Shown here piece after piece: positions 1 through 8,209 of a stretch of DNA of 64,000 bases. Every line of letters starts with the position of its first letter. Position 1 is the stretch's first letter. Both the position numbers and the translations under genes were made by a program. Below the pieces are notes generated by a model. The model worked only from the letters and a program-made list of their open reading frames with translations. It made no database searches and was not told the DNA's origin. The stretch comes from Micromonosporaceae bacterium KJ-029 (GTDB taxonomy: Bacteria; Actinomycetota; Actinomycetes; Mycobacteriales; Micromonosporaceae), in contig BIFP01000067.1 in NCBI GenBank assembly GCA_005402585.1, positions 310,001 through 374,000 of the forward strand. The letters run 5' to 3'.

Positions 1-1
1 G

Positions 2-1105
2 TTGCGGGCCAGCCGGTGGGGTGCCCGGGTGGGGCCGCACCGGTGGGCCCGCGCCGACGCGATGCTCGGGCGGATGGGCGGCCGGGGGGTGCTGACGGCC
101 CGCTGGGTCGCGTTCGCCCGCACCCTGGTGCCCCGGCTCGCCGGGGCGGCGGGCATGCCGTACCGCCGGTTCGCGCCGTGGAACCTGGCCGGGGTGGTCA
201 CCTGGGTGGGCGGCTCGGTGCTGGTCGGGCACCTGGCGGGCGAGTCGTACGAGACGGTGTCCCGCCTGCTGGGCCGGGCGACCGGGGCGGTGCTGGTGCT
301 GCTGGCGGCGTTGGTCGCGGTGGTGCTGGCCGGTCGGTGGCTGGGGCGCAATCCCGACCCGGTCCGGGCGTTGCTGGCGCGGGCCGCGGGGCTGCCGCCG
401 TTGCGCTGGCTGTCGGCCCGGTACGGGCTGCTGTTCTTCCTGCTCAGCCTGCGCCTGGGGCCGGCCTGGGCATTGCTGGCGAACCTGGCGGCCGGGGTGG
501 TGCTGCTGTTCGTGGGTGGCCTGGTCATCGCCTGGACGTTGCGGGCGGTGGTCCGGCACAGCGGGCTGGTGCTGGTCGACGGGGTGATCGCGAGCTGGTT
601 CGCCGCGCGGCGTACGCCTGACGCGGTGGAGGTGACGCAGGTCGCGGTGTCGGTGCTGCGTGGGTCGTCGCTGATCGTGGTGGTCGGGGTGGTGGCCGTG
701 GTGCAGGCCTGGCGGCACCGGCCGTGGCACGCCGACCTGCTCAGCGTGGTCGGCACGATCGGCGCGTTCGTGCCACTTGTCGTGCTGGCACTGGCGGCCG
801 ACCTGGCCGCCAGCGGCCGGGTGGTGCTGTTCTCCACCCAGAACGTGGTGGTGACCGCGAGCCTGTGCACGCTGGCCTGGCTGCTGTCGCGGGGTGCCCG
901 GTGGCCGGTCGCGGTGGCCGCGTGGACCGTTGCGGCGGCCGGCGTCGTCGGGGTCGGTGGCGCGCGGCTCTACCTGGGGTTGAGCACCGCCAGCGGCACC
1001 GTCGGAGCGGTGCTGCTGGGGGTGGCGTGGACCGCTGTTTTCATGGTCGCCTGGGCCACCCGGGACCGGGCCGTGGCGGCCGGCGGGTCGCCGGCGGCGG
1101 GGTGA
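2..1105 (+). CDS. DedA family membrane protein with a degenerate C-terminal PAP2-like domain (5' truncated)
   Basis: The gene is cut by the left edge of the window; the frame is open from the first complete codon. The first ~70 visible residues are the end of a DedA (SNARE-associated) domain, seen in the FARTLVP...AG..YRRFAPWN pattern, which in this family carries the conserved arginines of lipid or undecaprenyl-phosphate flippases. Hydrophobic segments follow, and the last ~130 residues have the layout of a PAP2 phosphatase. The PAP2 catalytic motifs are changed: the PSGH position reads FSTQN and the SRx5HxxxD position reads ARLYLGLSTASG, so both catalytic histidines and the aspartate are missing. 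DedA-PAP2 fusions are common in actinobacteria. This copy is probably a membrane lipid transporter with a non-catalytic PAP2 fold. Confidence 0.75.
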   Translation: MRASRWGARVGPHRWARADAMLGRMGGRGVLTARWVAFARTLVPRLAGAAGMPYRRFAPWNLAGVVTWVGGSVLVGHLAGESYETVSRLLGRATGAVLVLLAALVAVVLAGRWLGRNPDPVRALLARAAGLPPLRWLSARYGLLFFLLSLRLGPAWALLANLAAGVVLLFVGGLVIAWTLRAVVRHSGLVLVDGVIASWFAARRTPDAVEVTQVAVSVLRGSSLIVVVGVVAVVQAWRHRPWHADLLSVVGTIGAFVPLVVLALAADLAASGRVVLFSTQNVVVTASLCTLAWLLSRGARWPVAVAAWTVAAAGVVGVGGARLYLGLSTASGTVGAVLLGVAWTAVFMVAWATRDRAVAAGGSPAAG

Positions 1106-1265
1106 CGCGGGCCGGCCGCCGACGGGGTGGTGCGGGGGGCTCCCGGGCCGCGGGTGCGCGGGTGTCAGGGTGGTGTGGGGGTGCCGATGCGGGTGCGCGG
1201 GGGCATCACCTGGCGTTCGACAGCTGTTAGGGTCGGCGGGTTCGTCACTGCCGAAGGGGGTCGAC

Positions 1266-2165
1266 ATGGGGCGAAGCGTTACACGGTTGGGCGTCGCGCT
1301 GGTTGCCGGGCTGCTGCTGGCGACGGCGGGCGGATGCGCCAGAGTGGATGCTCCCGCGGGGGAACTACCCGCCCCGGTCGCGCTGCCCGAGGAGGTGGCC
1401 GAGTCGACGGCGGCGCCGGAGGAGGCGGACGAGCCGGACGAGGCGAGCCCCACGCCGTCGGCGGTCGAGTCGATGGGCGCCGCGCCGCGGCCCAGTGCCA
1501 GCGCCAGTGCGTCGCCGTCGGCGAAGCCGAGCCCGAAACCCAAGCGCACCGTGACGGCGCCGCGGGCGGTGCCGAAGCCGCCGACGGAGACGAAGGTCCC
1601 GCCGCCGCCACCGAAGCCGGCGCCGACTGGCTGCAAGCCCAGCTACAAGGGCGAACAGGCCAGCCGGGCGCAGGTCAAGGCCGCGCTGACCGACGCGGCC
1701 GGGCGGGTCTACTGGCCGAACTCGGCGCCGGACATCCGCATCCCGGTGAACCTGATCAAGGCCACCGCGTGGCAGGAGAGCGGCTGGCAGTCCAACATCG
1801 TCGCCTGCGACGGTGGTATCGGTCTGATGCAGGTGATGCCGGCCACCGCGTCCTGGATGAACGATCGGTTCGAGCAGAGCTACGACGTGTGGGACTACCG
1901 GGGCAACGCCTATCTCGGCGGTACCTATCTGGCGTGGCTCACCAAGTACATCGGCGACATGTACTTCGACTCCGACTACCGGCTCGACGCCAGCCTGTGC
2001 ACCTCCGGCGTGCTGAACTCCTGCCTGCTCAACGCGGTCATCGCGGCGTACAACTACGGGCACGGCGCGGTGGCTCGGGAGGGGCAGCCGCTGGCCATCC
2101 CCAACCCGAGCTACGTGCGCAACGTCCGCGCGTTGATGACGGAGTGCGTCTGCCTGAGCTACTGA
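1266..2165 (+). CDS. Secreted lytic transglycosylase-like lipoprotein
   Basis: The predicted protein has 299 residues. The ATG at 1266 was chosen because a purine-rich GAAGGGGG lies just before it and it is followed directly by a signal peptide ending in a lipobox-like ATAGGC, giving a lipid-anchored cysteine near residue 24. A long Ala/Pro/Glu/Ser-rich linker (about 25-120) would span the wall. The C-terminal 170 residues form an SLT/lysozyme-like domain: AWQESGW supplies the catalytic glutamate and GIGLMQVMP is the family signature, followed by the tyrosine-rich YRGNAYLGGTYLAWL and AYNYGHGA. It probably cleaves peptidoglycan at the cell surface. The last 7 bp overlap the end of the convergent MMPL gene, so there is no room for a separate terminator. 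Confidence 0.85.
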   Translation: MGRSVTRLGVALVAGLLLATAGGCARVDAPAGELPAPVALPEEVAESTAAPEEADEPDEASPTPSAVESMGAAPRPSASASASPSAKPSPKPKRTVTAPRAVPKPPTETKVPPPPPKPAPTGCKPSYKGEQASRAQVKAALTDAAGRVYWPNSAPDIRIPVNLIKATAWQESGWQSNIVACDGGIGLMQVMPATASWMNDRFEQSYDVWDYRGNAYLGGTYLAWLTKYIGDMYFDSDYRLDASLCTSGVLNSCLLNAVIAAYNYGHGAVAREGQPLAIPNPSYVRNVRALMTECVCLSY

Positions 2166-4240
2166 CCGGCGGTGATCCGGCCGGGCCACCAGAACCGTTC
2201 CCCGAGCAGGAACGCCAGGGCCGGGACGACGACCGTACGGACGAGCAGGGTGTCCAGCAGGACGCCGAGACAGACGATGATCCCGATCTGGGTCAGCGTC
2301 AGCAGCGGTAGGACGCCGAGGACGGCGAAGACCGCGGCGAGCAGGATGCCGGCGCTGGTGATGACGCCGCCGGTGACCCGCAGCGCGGAGAGCATGCCGT
2401 CGCGGGTGCCGGTGGTGCGGGCGTCCTCGCGGGCCCGGGTGACCAGGAAGATGTTGTAGTCCACGCCGAGCGCGACGAGGAAGACGAAGGCGAGCAGCGG
2501 CACGCCGCTGTCGAGCGCCGGGAAGCCGAACAGGTGGTCGAAGAGCAGCCAGGCGCCGCCGAGGCTGGCGAAGTACGACGCGACCACGGTGAGCACAAGC
2601 AGCACCGGGGCGAGCAGGCCGCGTAGCAGCAGGACCAGCACGGCGCCGACGAGCAGCAGGATGAGCGGCAGGATGAGGCGCAGGTCCCGGGCGTCGGCGG
2701 TCGCCTGGTCGTACGTGCCGGCGACGGTGCCGCCGACGACGGCGCCGGGCAGGTCGCCCACCCCGTCCAGGGTGGGCGGGGCGGAGCCGGGTACGGCGGA
2801 GACCGCCGCTCGCAGGGCCTCGACGGCCCGGTCGGAGCTGGTGCTTCCCGGCTCGGCGTCGAGGACGACGTCGACCTGGGCGACGGTGGGTCCGGCCGCG
2901 CCGGGGCGCGCGGCTGCGACCCCGGGCACGCCGGCGGCGGCCGCGGTGACGGCCGGTACGGCGTCGGGGTTGGTCAGCACCGCGATCGGCTGGGTGGTAC
3001 CGGCGGGGAAGGCGCGGGCGAGGGTCTGCGCCCCGGCCACCGCCTCCGGCTGTACCCGGAACTGCTCGGTTTCCGACAGGCCGGTGCGGATGCCGAGGCC
3101 ACCGAGGGCGAGACCGGCCAGCAGCAGGGTGGCCAGTGCCGCGACGGGGGCCGGGTGGCGGACCACGGCGGCGCCGAGCCGGCCCCAGATCCGGCCCTCC
3201 CGGCCGGTGCTGCCGACCGTCGGGACGAACGGCCAGAACAGGCCACGGCCGCCGATCACCAGCGCGGCGGGGAGGACGAGCAGGGCCGAGGCCATGGCCA
3301 GCAGGATGCCGGTGGCGCAGGCCACGGCGAGGGCGCGGTTGAGTTCCTGCTCGCTCAGCAGCAGCGTGAGGACCCCGAGCATGACGGTGCCGCCGCTGGC
3401 GAGGATCGGCTCGGCGGTACGCCGCAGCGCGGCGCGCATGGCGGCGAAACGGTCCGCCTCGCAGCGCAGTTCCTCGCGGTAGCGGGCGATGAGCAGCAGT
3501 GCGTAGTTGGTGGCGGCGCCGAAGACGAGGACGCTGGCGATGCCGGTGACGGCGCCACCGGCGAAGTTGATGCCGACCGCCGGGATGATCGTTTCGAGGG
3601 CGCGCAGGGTGACCTGTTCGGTGGCGGCCACGATGGCCAGCGGCACCAGCCACAGCAGTGGGCTGCGGTAGGTGACGAGCAGCAGCAGCGCGACGACGGT
3701 GGCGGTGACGGCGAGCAGGGTGGTGTCGGCCCCCTCGAAGACCTTGGTGAGGTCGGTGGTGAAGGCGGGCGCGCCGGTGACCTGGACGGTGAGGTCCGGG
3801 GGCAGCGCCGTCAGGGCCTCTCGGAGCCGGGTCACGGTGCCGGTGACCGCTTCCTGGCCGCCGCTGGTGGACAGCGGTACGGCGACCAGGGCCACCGTGC
3901 CGTCGGGGGAGAGTTGCGGCGGGGCGACCCGACCGCCGGCCGCGAGCTGACCCAGAGTGGCGGTGCCGGTGGTGACGGCGTCGCGGTCGGCGCCGGTGAG
4001 CGGCGTGCCGTCGGCGCGGCTGACCACCACGACGGCCGGCTGGACGTCGCTGCCGGGCAGTTCGTCCTGGAGCCGTTCGACCTGGGTGGACTGCCACCGC
4101 TCGGACAGGCCGGTGGCGGACACCGGCGCGGGGTTGTCGGGGACGGGTAGCCCGAACACGACCGCCCCGGCGACGACCGCCACGACGACGGTGATCCACG
4201 CGGCCCGGCGGCTGCGGGCGACGCGGGTGAGTACGGACAT
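2159..4240 (-). CDS. MMPL/RND family transporter
   Basis: The 693-residue protein has the two-half plan of MmpL/RND exporters. Each half has an N-terminal membrane segment, a large extracytoplasmic domain (about 35-165 and 350-500) and a cluster of five hydrophobic segments. The second half has GVDYNIFLVTRARED, the Asp-Tyr proton-relay motif of MmpL3-type pumps. The matching motif of the first half reads GAATNYALLLIARYREE, with Asn where Asp usually sits, a variant that may occur in a subset of actinobacterial homologues. It is divergent from a MarR-type regulator, a common pairing for drug or lipid exporters, and the shared intergenic DNA carries palindromes. Substrate is unknown. Confidence 0.9.
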   Translation of the reverse strand: MSVLTRVARSRRAAWITVVVAVVAGAVVFGLPVPDNPAPVSATGLSERWQSTQVERLQDELPGSDVQPAVVVVSRADGTPLTGADRDAVTTGTATLGQLAAGGRVAPPQLSPDGTVALVAVPLSTSGGQEAVTGTVTRLREALTALPPDLTVQVTGAPAFTTDLTKVFEGADTTLLAVTATVVALLLLVTYRSPLLWLVPLAIVAATEQVTLRALETIIPAVGINFAGGAVTGIASVLVFGAATNYALLLIARYREELRCEADRFAAMRAALRRTAEPILASGGTVMLGVLTLLLSEQELNRALAVACATGILLAMASALLVLPAALVIGGRGLFWPFVPTVGSTGREGRIWGRLGAAVVRHPAPVAALATLLLAGLALGGLGIRTGLSETEQFRVQPEAVAGAQTLARAFPAGTTQPIAVLTNPDAVPAVTAAAAGVPGVAAARPGAAGPTVAQVDVVLDAEPGSTSSDRAVEALRAAVSAVPGSAPPTLDGVGDLPGAVVGGTVAGTYDQATADARDLRLILPLILLLVGAVLVLLLRGLLAPVLLVLTVVASYFASLGGAWLLFDHLFGFPALDSGVPLLAFVFLVALGVDYNIFLVTRAREDARTTGTRDGMLSALRVTGGVITSAGILLAAVFAVLGVLPLLTLTQIGIIVCLGVLLDTLLVRTVVVPALAFLLGERFWWPGRITAGQ

Positions 4241-4261
4241 CCAGGGCTCCCATCCAATATT

Positions 4262-4336
4262 TCTCGAACGTCGAGAGTTTCGCCTATCGAGAGAGAAGTC
4301 GCAACAGCAGCTCTCGCCCGACGAGAATCTCGTCGG
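4262..4336. promoter_or_regulatory. Two palindromic candidate MarR operators between the exporter and marR
   Basis: The 158-bp divergent region has a perfect inverted repeat at 4262-4276 (TCTCGA-ACG-TCGAGA) and a second at 4318-4336 (arms CCGACGAG and CTCGTCGG around AAT). Between them CGAGAG and CTCTCG are also opposed. The size and spacing fit MarR dimer sites. A TATGCT -10-like box at 4359-4364 lies just before the marR start region. Assignment to this MarR protein is inferred from position only. Confidence 0.5.
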
Positions 4337-4398
4337 CCGAAGTGATCGGCCAGCTCGGTTATGCTGCGACCCGGAGCCTCGGGAGGAAGCGGCGGGAC

Positions 4399-4926
4399 GT
4401 GGCAGGTCACGGGATGTACCGGCGGCGGGACACGCGCCGGGAACTGCTGGTCGCGGAGATCACCGCCGAACTGCGGCGCTACAGCGCGGACGCTCAGCAG
4501 ATCGGCCACGCGTTCGCCGGGCAGCACGGCCTTAACGCCACCGACCTGCAGGCACTGATCGCCGTGATGGACGCCGAACTGGTCGGTGAGCCGCTCACCC
4601 CTGGGCGGCTCGGCGAGCAACTCGACCTCTCCTCCGGCTCGGTCACCGCCCTGATCGACCGGCTGGAGCGGGCCGGGCACATCCGCCGCGACCGGGACAC
4701 CACCGACCGGCGCCGGATCTTGCTGCACTACGCCGACCGGGGCGCCGCCCTGGCCGGCGATTTCTTCCGGCCGTTGGGCGAGCGCACCGACGAGGTGATG
4801 GCCGGCTTCCGCGACGACGAACTGGAAGTGGTGTACCGGTTCATGACGGCGATGGGAACCTCGATCCGGGAGCACCGTGACGCGGTCCGTTCCGTCCGCG
4901 TCGAGTCCCCGCGTCGGGCGGGCTGA
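4399..4926 (+). CDS. MarR family transcriptional regulator
   Basis: The GTG at 4399 is preceded by GGAGGAAG at 4382-4389, so it is preferred over an ATG at 4342 that has no ribosome binding site; the ATG at 4414 is a further option. The product of 175 residues has the MarR winged helix-turn-helix: a dimerisation helix (about 15-40), the recognition region LTPGRLGEQLDLSSGSVTAL, and the wing DRDTTDRRRILLHY with the conserved D-R-R. It is transcribed away from the MMPL exporter and probably represses that gene and itself through the palindromes between them. The next gene starts 7 bp after its stop, so the hydrolase is likely co-transcribed. Confidence 0.88.
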   Translation: MAGHGMYRRRDTRRELLVAEITAELRRYSADAQQIGHAFAGQHGLNATDLQALIAVMDAELVGEPLTPGRLGEQLDLSSGSVTALIDRLERAGHIRRDRDTTDRRRILLHYADRGAALAGDFFRPLGERTDEVMAGFRDDELEVVYRFMTAMGTSIREHRDAVRSVRVESPRRAG

Positions 4927-4932
4927 GGTCCG

Positions 4933-6633
4933 GTGCTGGATCGGCTGGCGTCCCGGATCGCCACCGCCGCGCTGCGGCTGCCTCCGGCGCGTACCCGACG
5001 GGTCGCCGCCACCCGGGACATCCCGCTGCGGGCCCGCGACGGGGTGACCCTGCGCACCGACCACTACGCCCCCGACCTGGCGGGCGCGCCCACCGTGCTG
5101 ATCCGCACTCCGTACGGCCGGGGCGGGCCGATGCGGCTGCTCTGCCGGCTCGTCGCCGAGCAGGGATTCCATGTGGTCATCCAGTCGTGCCGGGGCACCG
5201 GCGGCTCCGGCGGGTCCTTCGACCCGTTCGTGTACGAGCGCGACGACGGGCTGGACACCCTCGACTGGCTGCGCCGGCAGCGTTGGTGGTGCGGCGCGTT
5301 CGGCATGTTCGGCGCGAGCTACCAGGGTTTCGTGCAGTGGGCCCTGGCCGCGGACGCGGGCGAGGAACTGCGGGCGATGGTCGCGGTGGTCACCGCCTCG
5401 GCCACCCGCGACTCCACCTACGCGGGTGAGTCGTTCGCCCTGGACACGGTGCTGACCTGGACGGAGCTGCTGCAGGCGCAGACCGTGCCGTGGCTGGCCC
5501 GGCAATGGGAACTCAAGCGGGGGCAGCCACGGCTGGTCGCCGCGCTGTCCCACCTGCCGCTGGTCGAGGCGGACCGGGTCGCCACCGGGGTGACCGTGCC
5601 GTTCTTCCAGGAGTGGCTGCGCCACCACACCCCGAAGGCCGACTACTGGCGTACCCGGGTCTTCGACGACCGGCTGCACCTGGTGCGGGCCCCGGTGGCG
5701 ATGGTCAGCGGCTGGCACGACATATTCCTGCCGGCCCAGTTGCGCGACTACGCGGCGCTGCGCGCCACCGGTGCCCGCCCGCGACTGACCGTCGGGCCGT
5801 GGACCCACGGCAGCCCGGGGCTTTTCGTGGCCGCCCTGCGGGAGGGGCTGCGCTGGCTCGACACGCACCTCGGCGCCGGCACTCCCGACCGCACCCACAG
5901 CGCCGAGGGTGCCGGCGTCGCCGGGGCGCCCGACGCCCCGGTACGGGTGCACGTCGGCGGCGTCGGTGGCGGCTGGCGCGACCTGCCCGACTGGCCCCCG
6001 CCCGCCCGGCCCACCGCGTGGTACCTGCACCCGGGCTTCGCCCTGCGCACCTCGGCCGCCGTACCGTCGCCGCCGGACGGGTTCTGGTACGACCCGGCCG
6101 ATCCCACCCCGTCGCTGGGCGGCCCGCTGCTGGTGGCCCAGCGCGCCGGACCGGTGGACAACCGCCCGGTCGAGGCCCGCCCCGACGTGCTGACCTGGAC
6201 CAGCGAGCCGCTCACCGACGCGGTCGAGGTGGTCGGGCCGGTACGGGCGGAGATCCACCTACGTAGCGAGCTGAGCTACCTGGACGTCTTCGTGCGACTG
6301 TGCGACGTGGACCGGCGTGGCCGCTCCTGGAACGTCTGTGACGGGCTGGTCCGGCTGGACCCGCAGCGCTTTCCCGCCGACGTCACGGGTGCGGTCGCGG
6401 TGCCGGTGGAACTGTGGCCCACCGCTCACCGGTTCGCCCCCGGGCACCGGCTGCGGTTGCAGATCTCCGGCGGCGCCCACCCCCGGTACGCGCGTAACCC
6501 CGGCACCGGCGAACCCCTTGGCGCGGCAGTCACGCTCCGTGGTGGATATCGGGCGGTTCTGCATGACCCGGACCACCCGTCCGCAGTGGTCCTACCGATC
6601 GTCCACTCTGCCTCACAGCCTTTTCCAAGGTGA
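4933..6633 (+). CDS. CocE/NonD family hydrolase (X-Pro dipeptidyl-peptidase S15 type)
   Basis: The 566-residue protein matches the CocE/NonD family of serine hydrolases. The order is an alpha/beta-hydrolase domain (about 30-300) followed by a C-terminal jelly-roll (about 350-560). The nucleophile motif is MFGASYQG near residue 129, the acid is in SGWHDIF near 262, and the histidine is in GPWTHGS near 291. HTPYGR-like RTPYGRG and QSCRGTGGSGG form the oxyanion-side loops. No signal peptide is visible, so it is probably cytoplasmic. Such enzymes cut esters, acyl amides or X-Pro peptides; the substrate cannot be told. It lies 7 bp after marR and may be in the same transcript. Confidence 0.88.
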   Translation: MLDRLASRIATAALRLPPARTRRVAATRDIPLRARDGVTLRTDHYAPDLAGAPTVLIRTPYGRGGPMRLLCRLVAEQGFHVVIQSCRGTGGSGGSFDPFVYERDDGLDTLDWLRRQRWWCGAFGMFGASYQGFVQWALAADAGEELRAMVAVVTASATRDSTYAGESFALDTVLTWTELLQAQTVPWLARQWELKRGQPRLVAALSHLPLVEADRVATGVTVPFFQEWLRHHTPKADYWRTRVFDDRLHLVRAPVAMVSGWHDIFLPAQLRDYAALRATGARPRLTVGPWTHGSPGLFVAALREGLRWLDTHLGAGTPDRTHSAEGAGVAGAPDAPVRVHVGGVGGGWRDLPDWPPPARPTAWYLHPGFALRTSAAVPSPPDGFWYDPADPTPSLGGPLLVAQRAGPVDNRPVEARPDVLTWTSEPLTDAVEVVGPVRAEIHLRSELSYLDVFVRLCDVDRRGRSWNVCDGLVRLDPQRFPADVTGAVAVPVELWPTAHRFAPGHRLRLQISGGAHPRYARNPGTGEPLGAAVTLRGGYRAVLHDPDHPSAVVLPIVHSASQPFPR

Positions 6634-6734
6634 ACAAAACGCCTCTGAGCTGGGCATTCATCTAAGAGTGGGCTATGGTGGTGGCACGCCCGACGCCGTG
6701 CAACCGATGGCCGGGCCCGCCCGTGAGGCCTCCC

Positions 6735-6750
6735 CACCGCGTACGCGGTG
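6735..6750. promoter_or_regulatory. 16-bp perfect palindrome upstream of the lysin-like gene
   Basis: CACCGCG-TA-CGCGGTG is a perfect palindrome 45 bp before the start at 6795. A TATGGT -10-like box is at 6674-6679, so the palindrome would lie in the 5' untranslated region. It may be an operator or a small RNA hairpin. Confidence 0.35.
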
Positions 6751-6794
6751 TCACCGTCGTGCCCGGCTTCCGACGAGACCGCTGAGGGGGACCC

Positions 6795-7691
6795 ATGACG
6801 CGGGCACCGGCAAACCTGATGGCCGTCCGCCGCCTACTGCTCGACCATCTCAATCGCGATCCCAACCGGGTACGCGACGAGGACCTCGAACCCGCCGAGG
6901 TCGGCATCGTCGGCGATGCCAACCACCGTGGGGGCTACCACTGCGGATCCGACCGGGTCGTCACGAACGACTACTCCGTGGTCGAGTCGTCCCGGGACCG
7001 CAACGGGCTGACCCTCGACGCCGCCGCCCTGGACGTGGGCATGTTCCGGGTCGGTGTCGGCGGGCGCACCCACAACCTGTCCACCTTCTCGACCTGGTGC
7101 GTGGCGCAGTGCGTCGCCAACACCCCGGACAGCCGGGACCTCCGCGAGATCATCTATTCGCCGGACGGCAAGGTGGTCCGGCGCTGGGACCGCCTCGGTC
7201 GTCGTTCCACCGGCGACCGGTCCCACCTGTGGCACACCCACTTCAGTTTCTTCCGCGACTCGATCAAGGCGAACCGCGACCAGACCCCGCTGTTCCGCCG
7301 CTACCTGACCACCATCGGACTGATCAAGGTGGAGGAGGAGAACGACATGACACCCGAGGAGCACAACTGGCTCAAGACCGTTCACCGCAACCTGACCGTC
7401 CTGGACGGGCGTAACCCGGTCGGGCAGATCTACACCCGGATGGCCATGGGTGAGGACCATATCGACCCGAAGTTGCAGGTCGCGCATCCCACGCTGCGCA
7501 GCCTCGGCTCGCAGCTCACCGCCCTTCAGACGGCGCTGGACACACTGTTGAAGAAGGACTTCACCGACGAGCAGGCGATCATCACCGGGGTACTCGCCGG
7601 CCTCACCCCCGAGCAGATCGCCGCGGCGATCCCGCCCACCGTGGCCCAGCAGGTCGTGGCGGAACTTGGCCGACGCCTGGCCGCCGCCTGA
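6795..7691 (+). CDS. Lysin-like protein with a possible M15-type peptidase domain
   Basis: The start at 6795 follows a good GAGGGGGA ribosome binding site. The 298-residue protein has no signal peptide. Residues about 35-170 contain GDANHRGGYHCG, NDYSV and SHLWHTHFSFF, where the histidines and aspartate are spaced like the zinc ligands of M15/D-Ala-D-Ala carboxypeptidase-type enzymes. This arrangement is found in actinobacterial proteins and phage endolysins, as far as I recall. Residues about 185-298 form a separate helical tail with MTPEEHNWLKTVH and repeated short helices. No holin, tail or integrase gene is nearby, so this is a chromosomal orphan rather than part of a prophage. The enzymatic role is inferred; catalytic residues are not certain. 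Confidence 0.5.
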   Translation: MTRAPANLMAVRRLLLDHLNRDPNRVRDEDLEPAEVGIVGDANHRGGYHCGSDRVVTNDYSVVESSRDRNGLTLDAAALDVGMFRVGVGGRTHNLSTFSTWCVAQCVANTPDSRDLREIIYSPDGKVVRRWDRLGRRSTGDRSHLWHTHFSFFRDSIKANRDQTPLFRRYLTTIGLIKVEEENDMTPEEHNWLKTVHRNLTVLDGRNPVGQIYTRMAMGEDHIDPKLQVAHPTLRSLGSQLTALQTALDTLLKKDFTDEQAIITGVLAGLTPEQIAAAIPPTVAQQVVAELGRRLAAA

Positions 7692-7693
7692 CC

Positions 7694-7748
7694 GGCGGCC
7701 GGCCGATCGCGGCCGGCAACCCGAAGCCGCGATCGGTCGCCGGCCGCC
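7694..7748. terminator. Bidirectional hairpin terminator
   Basis: A long stem forms from 7694-7712 and 7727-7748. Ten base pairs (GGCGGCCGGC/GCCGGCCGCC) are followed by nine more after a 3-nt bulge. It fills the gap between the convergent lysin-like gene and the cold-shock gene and can end both transcripts. There is no long T-run, as is usual in actinobacteria. Confidence 0.7.
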
Positions 7749-7761
7749 ACGGCGGCACAGG

Positions 7762-7965
7762 TCACATCGGGCGGACGTTCTCGGCCTGCGGGCCCTTCTG
7801 CCCCTGGGTCACGTCGAACTCGACCTTCTGGCCCTCGGACAGCTCCCGATAGCCACTGGTCGCGATCGCCGAGTAGTGGACGAAGACATCGGGTCCTCCG
7901 CCATCCTGCTCGATGAAGCCGAAGCCCTTTTCCGAGTTGAACCACTTCACGGTGCCGGTTGCCAT
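7762..7965 (-). CDS. Cold-shock domain protein (CspA family)
   Basis: The 67-residue protein is a single cold-shock domain of standard length. RNP1 is seen as KGFGFIEQ (about 13-20) and RNP2 as DVFVHYS (about 26-32), and the start MATGTVKWFN is diagnostic. It binds single-stranded RNA and DNA and melts RNA structure. The gene is monocistronic, with a GGGAGAG ribosome binding site and a structured 5' untranslated region, which fits the post-transcriptional control usual for csp genes. Confidence 0.97.
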   Translation of the reverse strand: MATGTVKWFNSEKGFGFIEQDGGGPDVFVHYSAIATSGYRELSEGQKVEFDVTQGQKGPQAENVRPM

Positions 7966-7989
7966 GCGTTTTCTCTCCCTGCTCCACGC

Positions 7990-8022
7990 GGGCGACCGCC
8001 GGCTCCGCGCCGATGGTCGCCC
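7990..8022 (-). promoter_or_regulatory. Hairpin in the 5' untranslated region of the csp gene
   Basis: GGGCGACC and GGTCGCCC form a perfect 8-bp stem with a GC-rich loop, 25 nt upstream of the csp start. csp mRNAs commonly carry thermosensing leaders; this hairpin is a candidate for such a structure. Function is inferred. Confidence 0.4.
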
Positions 8023-8209
8023 GATACCTTCCCGACAGTAACCGGTGGAAAGCGCATTTGCCGGGTAAAGCGCGGCCTCAGGTGATGGGGTGGGTTGGCG
8101 TACACCCCGGAGTGGAAGGTGGGATCAGGGATGACCCCGAGTGTGTCGAGGAGAACGTCGGGAGGAAACCCGATGTCCACCCTGGCGGCCAGGCCCTAGC
8201 GTACGAGGC

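Noticed and set aside
1365..4253. Very long open frames on the opposite strand or in shifted frames (for example 1365-4253 minus alternative frame, 11670-14756 minus, 51192-55085 minus)
   Set aside because: They are shadows of real genes in high-GC DNA. They lack domain patterns, have Arg/Gly/Pro-rich composition, and mirror the codon bias of the true gene.
4262..4276. LexA (SOS) box reading of the TCTCGAACGTCGAGA palindrome
   Set aside because: The spacing between half-sites is too short for the TCGAAC-N4-GTTCGA type, and neither neighbour is a typical SOS gene.
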